Source of the DNA: Pelagibacterium halotolerans B2
GTDB taxonomy: Bacteria > Pseudomonadota > Alphaproteobacteria > Rhizobiales > Devosiaceae
NCBI RefSeq assembly: GCF_000230555.1
Contig: NC_016078.1
Span: 1,054,001 to 1,118,000 of the forward strand
Direction: 5' to 3'
DNA length: 64,000 bases
Under the pieces are notes generated by a model that was not told where the DNA came from, ran no database searches, and worked only from the letters and a program-made list of their open reading frames with translations. Both the position numbers and the translations under genes were made by a program. Positions 54,863 through 62,361 of the stretch are shown piece after piece. Numbering within the stretch: the first letter of the stretch is position 1; every line of letters starts with the position of its first letter.

Positions 54863-55837
54863 TTATCGGTCGATCGTGCCGGTCGAAAGGTAGCGCTCCG
54901 CCATCTCCGCGGTTCCATTGGCGAAATGGGAATGAAGGCTCTGGGCCAACTCGGTTTCGGCATGGGAGCCGGTCCATGCCAGGAGCGCCATGCGACGCAG
55001 CATGACCATGGCGTCCAGCATCGCCTCATGTTCGGCGCCATAGTCGCGATATCGGCGATAGCCCTCCAACCACGCGGCGCGCAGGGCAGGGACGGTATCG
55101 CTGTCCTCGAAGAACGAGACCGCCGCCCCGAAGTCATAGCCGAACCAGCAGAACCCGCAGTCGTCGAAATCGATCAGCCGGGTGACGCCGTCCGAGACCA
55201 GAAGATTGGCCAGCCGCATATCCGCGTGGATGAGCCCGAACCGGTCCCGTCCGGTGCCATATTCGGCCAGTTGCCCGCGCAGATGGATGTCGAGCCGGTC
55301 CAGCGTTGCCCGCACCGGTCCCGCTACGCCCGGCGCGGCCCGCCAGTCGCCCCAGATGGCATCGGGGTCAAGAATCGCCGCACCCGTCCAGACCTGGCGT
55401 TCGAACCGTTGCGGGGGTGACCAGTCGATGACGTGGGAATGGCATTGCGCGGCCAGCCCGCCAAGCTGACGGAAGACCGGCGCAAGATCGTCTTGGACCT
55501 GAGGTTCCGCGCCCTGTTCGAAGGCGAAGGCCACCATATGGCGGGTCTGCCCGAGAAACTGGCCCTGCTGGACCAGTGCACCGTTCTTTCCGGGCAGCGG
55601 TTGCGGTGTGAAAAGCCCCGCATCGCGGCGCAGCGCCTGCATCCAGGCCAATTCGCTCTCTATGGCCAACCGGGAATGATAGCCGGGCCGGTGCACCCGC
55701 ACGATGGCTTTGCCGCCGTCCGTGCGGTCGATGCGGAAGGTGTGGTTCTCGGAAAGATTGATAAGCGTTGCGATGCCTTGCTCCAGGCGGGGCCAAAGCA
55801 AAAGGGCCTCGCTCAGCCCCGTCGAGTCGTCAGTCAT
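54863..55837 (-). CDS. Aminoglycoside-phosphotransferase/homoserine-kinase-like small-molecule kinase
   Basis: The 324-residue protein has the APH fold: IVRVHRPGYHS with the ATP-binding region, catalytic loop LIHADMRLANLLV, and the DFG-equivalent LIDFDDCGFCWFGYD. It resembles the SrkA/RdoA-homoserine kinase branch, not clear resistance enzymes. The substrate is unknown. ATG at 55837. Its ribosome binding site is buried in a perfect 13-bp hairpin in the leader, so expression is likely conditional. It is the end neighbour of the iron importer but on the opposite strand. Confidence 0.85.
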   Translation of the reverse strand: MTDDSTGLSEALLLWPRLEQGIATLINLSENHTFRIDRTDGGKAIVRVHRPGYHSRLAIESELAWMQALRRDAGLFTPQPLPGKNGALVQQGQFLGQTRHMVAFAFEQGAEPQVQDDLAPVFRQLGGLAAQCHSHVIDWSPPQRFERQVWTGAAILDPDAIWGDWRAAPGVAGPVRATLDRLDIHLRGQLAEYGTGRDRFGLIHADMRLANLLVSDGVTRLIDFDDCGFCWFGYDFGAAVSFFEDSDTVPALRAAWLEGYRRYRDYGAEHEAMLDAMVMLRRMALLAWTGSHAETELAQSLHSHFANGTAEMAERYLSTGTIDR

Positions 55838-55838
55838 G

Positions 55839-55885
55839 CATTTCCCCCTGCATGACCGCCTTATGGGTCAACGCAGGGGGAAATG
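55839..55885 (-). promoter_or_regulatory. Leader hairpin masking the kinase ribosome binding site
   Basis: In the minus-strand transcript CATTTCCCCCTGC is followed by 21 bases and then GCAGGGGGAAATG, a perfect 13-bp stem that ends one base before the ATG. The purine run AGGGGG in the right arm is the only ribosome site and is fully paired. It could be an RNA thermometer, protein-binding switch, or operator dyad. No T-run follows. Confidence 0.7.
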
Positions 55886-55900
55886 TCCACGCAAGAATGT

Positions 55901-55933
55901 AAAAAGGGCCCGGCAACGAACGCATACCGGGCC
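55901..55933 (-). terminator. Terminator of the SH3-domain gene
   Basis: Minus strand: GGCCCGG, a 13-base loop, CCGGGCC, then CTTTTTAC. It lies 11 bases after the stop of the minus-strand SH3 gene and upstream of the kinase leader, insulating the two. Confidence 0.85.
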
Positions 55934-55943
55934 GGGGCAAGGA

Positions 55944-56996
55944 TCAGTGCGACCAGGTGGTATATCCGATCGCCAGCGACGAGGGCGCTATGGCGTTGAT
56001 ACGGAACTGGCTGATGCGGCCTGCGCCGGTCTTGGCGCAGACATAGGTGCCGACCGAAATCGCTTCGAGCGGCACCGGATCAGTGGTGAAGCTTTCCGTG
56101 AAGCATCCGGCAAATCCGCGATTGCTGCCATCGCCAAGAGCAAGGCTGGCGCCATTGACCGGCGTGATGAAGCGGCTCGAGGGGGTGACCGCCCTGAACC
56201 AGATATCTGTTCCCGATCCGCCGACTGCGCCATTGTCCAGATTGGCCCGGAAAGTCTGGGGCAAATCTATCGGCCCGGTGGAATAGGTCGAAAACGCCGG
56301 AATGGGAGTCGGCAGGGGAATCGGCAATGGCAACGGAAGGGGCAATACGCCCGTGTAAACCCGCAGCGAGGATGCCTGGTTGGCGATGGCCGGAGCCAGA
56401 ATCGGCGCGTCCGAGGTCACGTTCACGCAGGAACCGGCCAGATTGACATTGGTGCACAACCTCGCTTTTGCGTCGCCCGAGAGCCGCACCGAAGATATCT
56501 CGTCGTTGAAGGTGGCATTGAGCGTGTTTCTGACGCCCACGCCATAGCAGAACTCATCGCCGGTATAGTTGATGCCGGTGTAAAAGCACGCCTCGTCGCC
56601 CGCGGGCGGGGGAGGAGGTGGCGGCGTTGGGGTCGGGGCGGGCGCTCCGCCGCAGTTGATCGAAAAGTCCGGGCCCGACGGGCCGATGGTGATTCCGAAG
56701 CTGCAGTCGGGGCTGGGGGGCGTCGGAGCCGGCTCCACGGGCGCCAGATAGCTGCCGCTGACCCAGCCATTGGGGCCGGTATGAGTGATGTGACACCAGC
56801 CGCTGGGAACGCATTCGGTTACGTCCACCACCTCGCCGGGCGAGAGCGTGTCCAGCACGCCGAAACTCGTGCCGGGGCCCGAGCGAACGTTGAGCGTGGT
56901 CGTGGATGCCGCGGGTGCGGCCAATACTGCAGTCGCCGACGAAACAATGCCCGTCAGACCGATCGCCACTGAGAGAATCGTCTTGAAAGTCGTCAC
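55944..56996 (-). CDS. Secreted SH3b protein with beta/gamma-crystallin-like (peptidase inhibitor I36-like) module
   Basis: The 350-residue precursor has a signal peptide (cleavage near residue 26), a bacterial SH3 domain (about 32-85, TLNVRSGPGTSFGVLDTLSPGE), a Pro-rich linker (PTPTPPPPPPPAG, 121-133), a Cys-rich module (136-215, CFYTGINYTGDEFC, FNDEISSVRL) like the Streptomyces metalloprotease-inhibitor fold, a second Pro/Leu linker, and a C-terminal beta-rich domain (about 240-350). The start is GTG at 56996 because AGGAGG lies 5 bases upstream. Probably acts outside the cell or in the periplasm; target unknown. Confidence 0.82.
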   Translation of the reverse strand: MTTFKTILSVAIGLTGIVSSATAVLAAPAASTTTLNVRSGPGTSFGVLDTLSPGEVVDVTECVPSGWCHITHTGPNGWVSGSYLAPVEPAPTPPSPDCSFGITIGPSGPDFSINCGGAPAPTPTPPPPPPPAGDEACFYTGINYTGDEFCYGVGVRNTLNATFNDEISSVRLSGDAKARLCTNVNLAGSCVNVTSDAPILAPAIANQASSLRVYTGVLPLPLPLPIPLPTPIPAFSTYSTGPIDLPQTFRANLDNGAVGGSGTDIWFRAVTPSSRFITPVNGASLALGDGSNRGFAGCFTESFTTDPVPLEAISVGTYVCAKTGAGRISQFRINAIAPSSLAIGYTTWSH

Positions 56997-57190
56997 GGTA
57001 GCCTCCTGAGTGCGGTGAGCGCCACCTTGGCGCCACAATTCCACATCGGTAGCGCCGGCCGGCTGAACGCCCTGTGAACCGCCTCGTTAGGGGACTTTCA
57101 GTATGGCGAGCCCGGGTTATCGGTATGAAAGCATACGGCCATTGTGTCGGCGGCAGCCCAATTTGCCACATTTGTGGCGGCCCGCGCAGC
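56997..57190. other. Gene-free upstream region of the SH3 gene
   Basis: Apart from the AGGAGG site of the SH3 gene at its left end, I see no gene. A GGCCCGCGCAG copy just before 57190 duplicates one arm of the tRNA-Pro terminator. Confidence 0.4.
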
Positions 57191-57226
57191 AAAAAAGGCC
57201 CGCGCAGTACCCTGCGTGGGCCTTTT
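57191..57226 (-). terminator. Terminator after tRNA-Pro
   Basis: On the minus strand a hairpin with GGCCCACGCAG paired to CTGCGCGGGCC is followed by TTTTTT. It starts 8 bases after the tRNA 3' end. Confidence 0.9.
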
Positions 57227-57233
57227 GAAAAAA

Positions 57234-57310
57234 TGGTCGGAGCGGCCGGATTTGAACCGACGACCCTTTGTCCCCCAGACAAATGCGCTACCAGGCTGCG
57301 CTACGCCCCG
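57234..57310 (-). tRNA. tRNA-Pro (anticodon GGG)
   Basis: A 77-base cloverleaf on the minus strand: acceptor CGGGGCG/CGCTCCG, D stem GCGC/GCGC, anticodon stem TTTGT/ACAAA with loop CTGGGGG, T arm GTCGG-TTCAAAT-CCGGC, encoded ACCA. The anticodon GGG reads proline CCC/CCU. Followed by a strong terminator. Confidence 0.96.
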
Positions 57311-57433
57311 ATTGGCCTCTCACCTATATAATAGCGCTCCATAGCGCAAGGGGTTCGATGGCCAAAAAGCGGTGAGCCGGGAACATGTTCGCACTTGTGC
57401 CGTTTCCGCTCAATTCATCGAGGGGATTGTCCG

Positions 57434-57601
57434 ATGCCAATACTTTTGATCGTTCTGGTTGCCATACTTATCGGGACCGTCGGCTTCTGGGACGCGCTGG
57501 GCGCGCTGCTAGGTGCCGTGGCGCTTTTGGCCCTGTTCTGGGTGCTCGTTGTGATAACCGGGATTATCGCGATCCTGTGGCTGATCCGGAAGGTGTCCTA
57601 G
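57434..57601 (+). CDS. Small two-span membrane protein
   Basis: The 55-residue protein is almost entirely two hydrophobic helices (LLIVLVAILIGTVGFWDALG and ALFWVLVVITGIIAILWLI) with a short basic end RKVS. AGGGG lies 8 bases before the ATG. Its stop codon TAG is the left edge of a family C repeat. Function unknown. Confidence 0.65.
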   Translation: MPILLIVLVAILIGTVGFWDALGALLGAVALLALFWVLVVITGIIAILWLIRKVS

Positions 57602-57669
57602 ATCAAGTCCTTGTTTTGTCGCGCGTCCGAACAGCAAAACCGTTTACACTTTTGCTGGACGCGCTCTAG
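57598..57669. repeat. Family C repeat (CTAG-bounded) closing two genes
   Basis: It starts CTAGATCAAGTCC and ends TTTTGCTGGACGCGCTCTAG. The left CTAG provides the stop of the 55-residue plus-strand protein and the right CTAG the stop of the minus-strand O-antigen ligase gene. Confidence 0.8.
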
Positions 57670-58931
57670 GGGAGCTGGCGCTCCATACCTGTCGGTCGGC
57701 GCGAGGCTGCGCAAACGCCCCACACCAGCCCCGTCACCAAAAACCAGTGCCGCCAGTGATCGGTGTCGATGATGGCCGACAGGGCAATCATCGGTACGAA
57801 CGTGGCAAACACCGGAATCAGCAATGGGCGGTTCCAAGCTCGGATCAGCGCCTTGCTCCCGGCGGCCAGTGTCGAGCCGACGAGAAGGTAATAGACCACC
57901 GCGCCGCCCCAGCCATAGGTCAGGGCGACGTTGAGATAGGTGTTATGGGGTTGCTCGGTGATGCGCAGAAATCCGTATTCCAGCGGGCCTATGCCCCAGG
58001 GATGGGTCAGGACCACGTCGAGCGTGTACCAGATGCGACCAAAGCGGCCCAATTCACCCGTGTCATAACTCTGGGTGAGGGAAAATCGCTGGGTGAAGAG
58101 TTCGGAGACCACGGGGATCGACAAAAGAACCGCCATGGCCGCAGCCAGCAGCATAAGCCCACCCAGCGCGATCAGGAGCAGGCGCACTTTCTCGCGTGCC
58201 GACGCCTCAAGAAAAAACACCATGGCAAACAGAAAGAGCGAAGAGGCCGCCAGATGCCCCCACGCGCCGCGGGAAAAACTGACAAAAACGCCCACAAAGA
58301 TCACAAGATAGGCGATGCCGTTCCATAGAGCCGAACGTCCTTTGCCCAGCATCACCCGCTGCAGGGCAAACATCGCCGGCAGAATGAGGAAGGGCCCATA
58401 GACGTTGGGGTCATTGAAAAAAGCCTTGGCGCGCCCGAACCGCAGAAAAACGTCTTCGCCCGGCAGAAGACCCACATAGGCCAGCGTTCCCACCACGGAG
58501 GCGATAATGGCGACGGCGATATAGGCCCTCGCGATCAGCCGCATATGCGCATGAGGTGCCTGCGCCACGAAATTGGCGGCGAAATAGCTGGTGATGAGCA
58601 GAAAGATCGTGACGAGGTTAAAGATCAATCCATCTGTGACGGCCTGATATTGCATGAAAAACGGCGATATCAGCGCAAAGGGCGTAAACGCGATGACAAT
58701 CAGCAACAAGGGCAGCGTCTCGCGCCGCAGTTGCAACCCGCCGGCCAGCGCCACGGCAAAGGCCAGCAGAAACATGACCTCATAAGGCGATGGTTCGACG
58801 ATGACGAACCCGCCCGAAAAAATCCAGATGCCGACGATCAGCCCGAGCGCCTGTTTGGCGTTCGCGCCGAACCACGCCCTGCCGCGGTCGGACGGTGAAA
58901 GTCCTCTCGAAGCTGGGAGAGCGAGGGTCAA
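57666..58931 (-). CDS. O-antigen ligase/polymerase-family membrane protein (Wzy/WaaL-like)
   Basis: The 421-residue protein has about 11-12 transmembrane helices and a large periplasmic loop near residues 275-330 that contains the family's Arg and His (RFGRIWYTLDVVLTHPWGIGPLEYGFL, ITEQPHNTYLNVALTYG). It would polymerise or ligate polysaccharide repeat units. The only usable start is TTG at 58931, overlapping the stop of the preceding glycosyltransferase (TTGA). The stop codon is provided by a family C repeat. Confidence 0.85.
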   Translation of the reverse strand: MTLALPASRGLSPSDRGRAWFGANAKQALGLIVGIWIFSGGFVIVEPSPYEVMFLLAFAVALAGGLQLRRETLPLLLIVIAFTPFALISPFFMQYQAVTDGLIFNLVTIFLLITSYFAANFVAQAPHAHMRLIARAYIAVAIIASVVGTLAYVGLLPGEDVFLRFGRAKAFFNDPNVYGPFLILPAMFALQRVMLGKGRSALWNGIAYLVIFVGVFVSFSRGAWGHLAASSLFLFAMVFFLEASAREKVRLLLIALGGLMLLAAAMAVLLSIPVVSELFTQRFSLTQSYDTGELGRFGRIWYTLDVVLTHPWGIGPLEYGFLRITEQPHNTYLNVALTYGWGGAVVYYLLVGSTLAAGSKALIRAWNRPLLIPVFATFVPMIALSAIIDTDHWRHWFLVTGLVWGVCAASRRPTGMERQLP

Positions 58932-60445
58932 AACGCGTTCTCGCTCTTGGTGAACAGAGAAACCGGCGTCATCACCAGAATGTAGAGATCGAGCAGGATC
59001 GACCAGTTCTCGATGTAGTAGAGATCGTGATCGACCCGAGCCATGAGCTTGTCGACGGTATCGGTCTCGCCGCGCCAGCCATTGATCTGCGCCCACCCGG
59101 TGATGCCGGGCTTGACCTTGTGCCGCGCGAAATAGCCGTCGACGGCATCGTGATAGAGCCGGTTCGCTGCCTTGGCCTCAAGCGCATGCGGACGTGGCCC
59201 GACGATGGAAAGCTCACCCTTGAGCACGTTGAAGAGCTGGGGCAACTCGTCGATCGAGGACTTGCGGATGAAGCGCCCGACCGGGGTAACGCGCGGGTCG
59301 TCCCGCGTCACGAGCCTGGCCGCTTTGGCGTCGCTCATGTCGGTGTACATGGAGCGGAATTTATAGACTTCGATGAGCTCGTTGTTAAAGCCGTGCCTAT
59401 TCTGCTTGAACAGGATGGGCCCCTTGCTCGTCGCCTTGACGGCAATCGCCGTCGCCAGCATCACCGGTGAGAGCACAATGAGTGCGAACAGCGCCACGAG
59501 CTTGTCGAACACCCATTTGAAGACGAGGTTCCAATCCGATATGGGCCGGTCGGCCATCTCGAACACCGGCAAATCGCCGACATAGGAATAGGTCTTGTCG
59601 GTAAAGCGCAGCTTGCTCATATGCGCGCTGAGCCGGATATCGACCGGCAGAACCCAGAGCTGGCGCAACATTTCGAGCAGGCGCGATTCGGCCGAGAGCG
59701 GCATGGAGACGATCACGAAGTCGATGCGCGCCCGGCGCGCGAATTCGACGAGATCGGCCACCTTGCCGAGTTTTTTCAACCCGGCGACCGCCTCGGGTGA
59801 GCGCTCGTCGTCACGGTCGTCAAACAGGCCGATCAGCTCGATATCGCTGGTTGCGCTTTTTTCGATGGCCGCAACGAGGGATTCAGCGCTTGCACCGCCA
59901 CCAACGATCACCGTGCGCCGCCGCAGGCGGCCTCTGGCCGACCAGGCGAGGACCAGCGCCCGCAGTGCCAGCCGGTAACACACCAGCAGCACGCCGCCCG
60001 AGATCGCCCAACTGACCAGCCAGACACGAGAGACCAGATCGCCGGCCTTGAAGACAAACAGCCCGGCAACCACCAGCAAAAAGATACCGGCCCAGCCACC
60101 CAGCACGCGCAGGACCTGCTTGAAAACCGTCCTGTAGGCCACGATCCTGTGGGTTCGGGCGATATTGAACGCAATGTTTGCCGCCGCCACGATCCCCAGC
60201 GAAAGCGGCACATAGAGCACCGGATCGGCCCCATTGAGATAAATCAGGTAAATGCCCAGTCCGAGCGCCAGAAGCAGCAGCGCTTCGATAAGCTGCGCAA
60301 AGCCTGACACAAGCTTGTGTGAGAGCGCCGGGGCGATCGGCGCCGACGCCGCGGTTTCCGCGTCTGGCCCAAGGACGCCATTTGCCTTGTCGGCATTTGC
60401 GGAAATATGGCTGAGTACGGCTTGTTTGGGATCGACCCTGAACAC
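58928..60445 (-). CDS. Undecaprenyl-phosphate sugar phosphotransferase (WcaJ/ExoY type)
   Basis: This 505-residue enzyme moves a sugar-1-phosphate, usually glucose, from UDP-sugar to undecaprenyl phosphate to start exopolysaccharide repeat synthesis. Four N-terminal transmembrane helices are followed by a CoA-binding-like domain (TVIVGGGASAESLVAAIE), a fifth membrane segment (KLVALFALIVLSPVMLATA) and the C-terminal transferase domain with KFRSMYTDM, DELPQLFNVLKGEL, IVGPRPH and KPGITGWAQING. It heads the minus-strand pair with the polymerase. Confidence 0.92.
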   Translation of the reverse strand: MFRVDPKQAVLSHISANADKANGVLGPDAETAASAPIAPALSHKLVSGFAQLIEALLLLALGLGIYLIYLNGADPVLYVPLSLGIVAAANIAFNIARTHRIVAYRTVFKQVLRVLGGWAGIFLLVVAGLFVFKAGDLVSRVWLVSWAISGGVLLVCYRLALRALVLAWSARGRLRRRTVIVGGGASAESLVAAIEKSATSDIELIGLFDDRDDERSPEAVAGLKKLGKVADLVEFARRARIDFVIVSMPLSAESRLLEMLRQLWVLPVDIRLSAHMSKLRFTDKTYSYVGDLPVFEMADRPISDWNLVFKWVFDKLVALFALIVLSPVMLATAIAVKATSKGPILFKQNRHGFNNELIEVYKFRSMYTDMSDAKAARLVTRDDPRVTPVGRFIRKSSIDELPQLFNVLKGELSIVGPRPHALEAKAANRLYHDAVDGYFARHKVKPGITGWAQINGWRGETDTVDKLMARVDHDLYYIENWSILLDLYILVMTPVSLFTKSENAF

Positions 60446-60538
60446 GGGGCTTGCCTCGCACTGATCGTGGTTGATTTCGTGCGCGGGACTATGGGGTGTG
60501 CGGGGTGAAAAGGGGTTAAAGCCGCCCCTGACAATTGG

Positions 60539-61660
60539 TCAAATGGTTAGCGACTGGTAGAGAGCCTCGATGTCGTCGACCATGCGGGTGAGCGAGAAGC
60601 GCGACTGGACGAAATCGCGTCGTGTAGCGGCCTCGGCTTCCAGCGGTTGCGGCGCGGCAAGGAAGGCCGACATTGCGTCCCGGAGCGGCGCCACTTCATT
60701 CGGAACGATAAGGCTGTGCGCCGTCGGGCCGAAAATTTCGCCGATGCCGCCAACATTGGTGGCGATGATCGGCCTGCCGGCGGCGGCGGCTTCCATGACC
60801 ACATAGGGCAGGGACTCGGCGCGCGAGGGGACCAGAACGCAACGTCCGCTGGCGAAAATCTCCCTTGCCGGACGAATGCCGGCCAAGGTGACGCGCTCGC
60901 CAAGCCCCAATTGTTCGATCCGCTCGCCCAGGGCGGCTGCGTCCGGCCCGTCTCCGGCCATGACGATGCTGGCGGGCCGGCCATCGGGGGTGCGCAGAGG
61001 AGCCAGAGCTTCAACGATCAGGTCGATGCCCTTCAGAGTCCGCAACTCGCCCACAAAGGCGAAATCGGCAGCATCGGCGCCCGGACTTATGGGAATGAAT
61101 TCGGATTCAGCCAACCCGTTGTGAATCACCTCTTGACGACCTCTGGGTTGGGCAACGTGGGCGGCGAAGGTCTTCTGGGCGTAGCGGCTCTCAAATATCA
61201 GCGCATCGGTCAGGCGCAACAGCGAGCGCTCGATGGTCATGAACAGCCCGCCCGAGAGCGAGTGCGGATCGAAATGCAGCGCGCCGCCATGCGGGGTGTA
61301 AACGGCTCCCGTGCGCTTGCGTCCGATGCGCGCCAGCCGTGCCCCGAAACCGCCCTTGGCTCCGTGCCCATGGAGAATATCGGCGCCGGTCGATTTCGCC
61401 AGTGCCCGGATCCTGGCGGGCGTTGTTACGTCCTGTGGGCCCAGAAGACGGGGGATCGGAAAGCGGTGGATGCCCAGCGCGGCGAACGGTTCCAAAATCG
61501 CCAGTTTGGAATCAGATTGCGCATCGCCGCTCTCATCGACGACGATTCCGACCTCATGCCCGCGTTCGGCCAATGTTCGCGTCAGGTCGGCGACGTGCCG
61601 GAACAGGCCGCCCACCGGCGCGCGCATGACCTGAAGAACCCGCAGACGGTCCCTTGCCAC
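60539..61660 (-). CDS. Glycosyltransferase family 4 protein
   Basis: The 373-residue GT-B enzyme has GGLFRHVADLTRTLAERGHEVGIV at the N terminus and the nucleotide-sugar site in the C-terminal half (FVGELRTLKGIDLIVEALAPL, VPSRAESLPYVVMEAAAAGRPIIATNVGGIGE). It would extend the polysaccharide unit. GTG start 3 bases after the export-protein stop. It precedes the sugar phosphotransferase after 93 bases. Confidence 0.92.
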   Translation of the reverse strand: MARDRLRVLQVMRAPVGGLFRHVADLTRTLAERGHEVGIVVDESGDAQSDSKLAILEPFAALGIHRFPIPRLLGPQDVTTPARIRALAKSTGADILHGHGAKGGFGARLARIGRKRTGAVYTPHGGALHFDPHSLSGGLFMTIERSLLRLTDALIFESRYAQKTFAAHVAQPRGRQEVIHNGLAESEFIPISPGADAADFAFVGELRTLKGIDLIVEALAPLRTPDGRPASIVMAGDGPDAAALGERIEQLGLGERVTLAGIRPAREIFASGRCVLVPSRAESLPYVVMEAAAAGRPIIATNVGGIGEIFGPTAHSLIVPNEVAPLRDAMSAFLAAPQPLEAEAATRRDFVQSRFSLTRMVDDIEALYQSLTI

Positions 61661-61663
61661 AGA

Positions 61664-62218
61664 TCAGATCCACCGCTCGGCGATGACGATGGTATCGCCC
61701 GGCAGGATGGGGAAATCGAGCTCCACGCTGCCCTTGACCATCTCGTTGCCCTGGCGGCGATAGATCGTTGCGGTGTTGCGGTTTGCAGTATCGGTAAAGC
61801 CGCCCGCAGCGCTGATCGCAGCGCGTACTGTCATGCCGTAAGAATAGGAATATTGCCCCGACGACCCGACAGCGCCCTGAATGAAAAACGGCCTGTATTC
61901 AGCAACTTCCACGGCGACATTGGGGTTCCGCATGAAACCTGCGGCCAGCGCCGAGGCCACCTTGCGCGACAGCGCTTCGGTGGTTGCGCCGCGCGCCGGT
62001 ACGGCGCCCACCAGCGGCATCGAGATCGCGCCGGAATCGTCGACCCTGTAAGTGTTTGTAAGGCTGGCATCGCCGTAAACGCTGACGCGCAACACGTCGC
62101 CGCTGTCCAGCAGATAAGGGCCGCTCTGTTCCACCAGATATGTGGCTGGACGTCCGCTGTGCGCGCACGCTCCCAGAAAGAGCGGCAACAAAAGCAAGGC
62201 AAGGCGCAGCCGACCCAT
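61664..62218 (-). CDS. Polysaccharide export outer-membrane lipoprotein (Wza/GumB-like)
   Basis: The 184-residue precursor has a lipobox LGAC (Cys18), a polysaccharide export (PES) domain (YLLDSGDVLRVSVYGDASLTNTYRVDDSGAISMPLVG) and one SLBB-like domain (FFIQGAVGSSGQYSYSYGMTVRAAISAAGGF). It is short compared with E. coli Wza, like GumB/ExoF types. It is divergent from the chain-length protein with which it would form the export channel. Confidence 0.92.
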   Translation of the reverse strand: MGRLRLALLLLPLFLGACAHSGRPATYLVEQSGPYLLDSGDVLRVSVYGDASLTNTYRVDDSGAISMPLVGAVPARGATTEALSRKVASALAAGFMRNPNVAVEVAEYRPFFIQGAVGSSGQYSYSYGMTVRAAISAAGGFTDTANRNTATIYRRQGNEMVKGSVELDFPILPGDTIVIAERWI

Positions 62219-62361
62219 CGTACTCGTCCCGTTTTACGCAGTGACGATAGGTCTCCCACGTCATGGTTAAAAACCCCTTATCGCGGGCGGATCGGTGTCG
62301 GGCTTAACCGAATGCTTACCATGACGGGGCGATAAGCCCTTGACGACAGAAGGGCGACGAA
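62219..62361. promoter_or_regulatory. Divergent promoter region of the polysaccharide locus
   Basis: This 143-base spacer separates the minus-strand export/glycosyltransferase/transferase/polymerase genes from the plus-strand chain-length gene. It should hold both promoters. I see no repeat and no confident -35/-10 pair. Confidence 0.4.

Noticed and set aside
54863..55837. Aminoglycoside resistance gene
   Set aside because: The fold is APH-like, but the motifs and context fit the broader SrkA/homoserine kinase group; nothing indicates antibiotic substrates.
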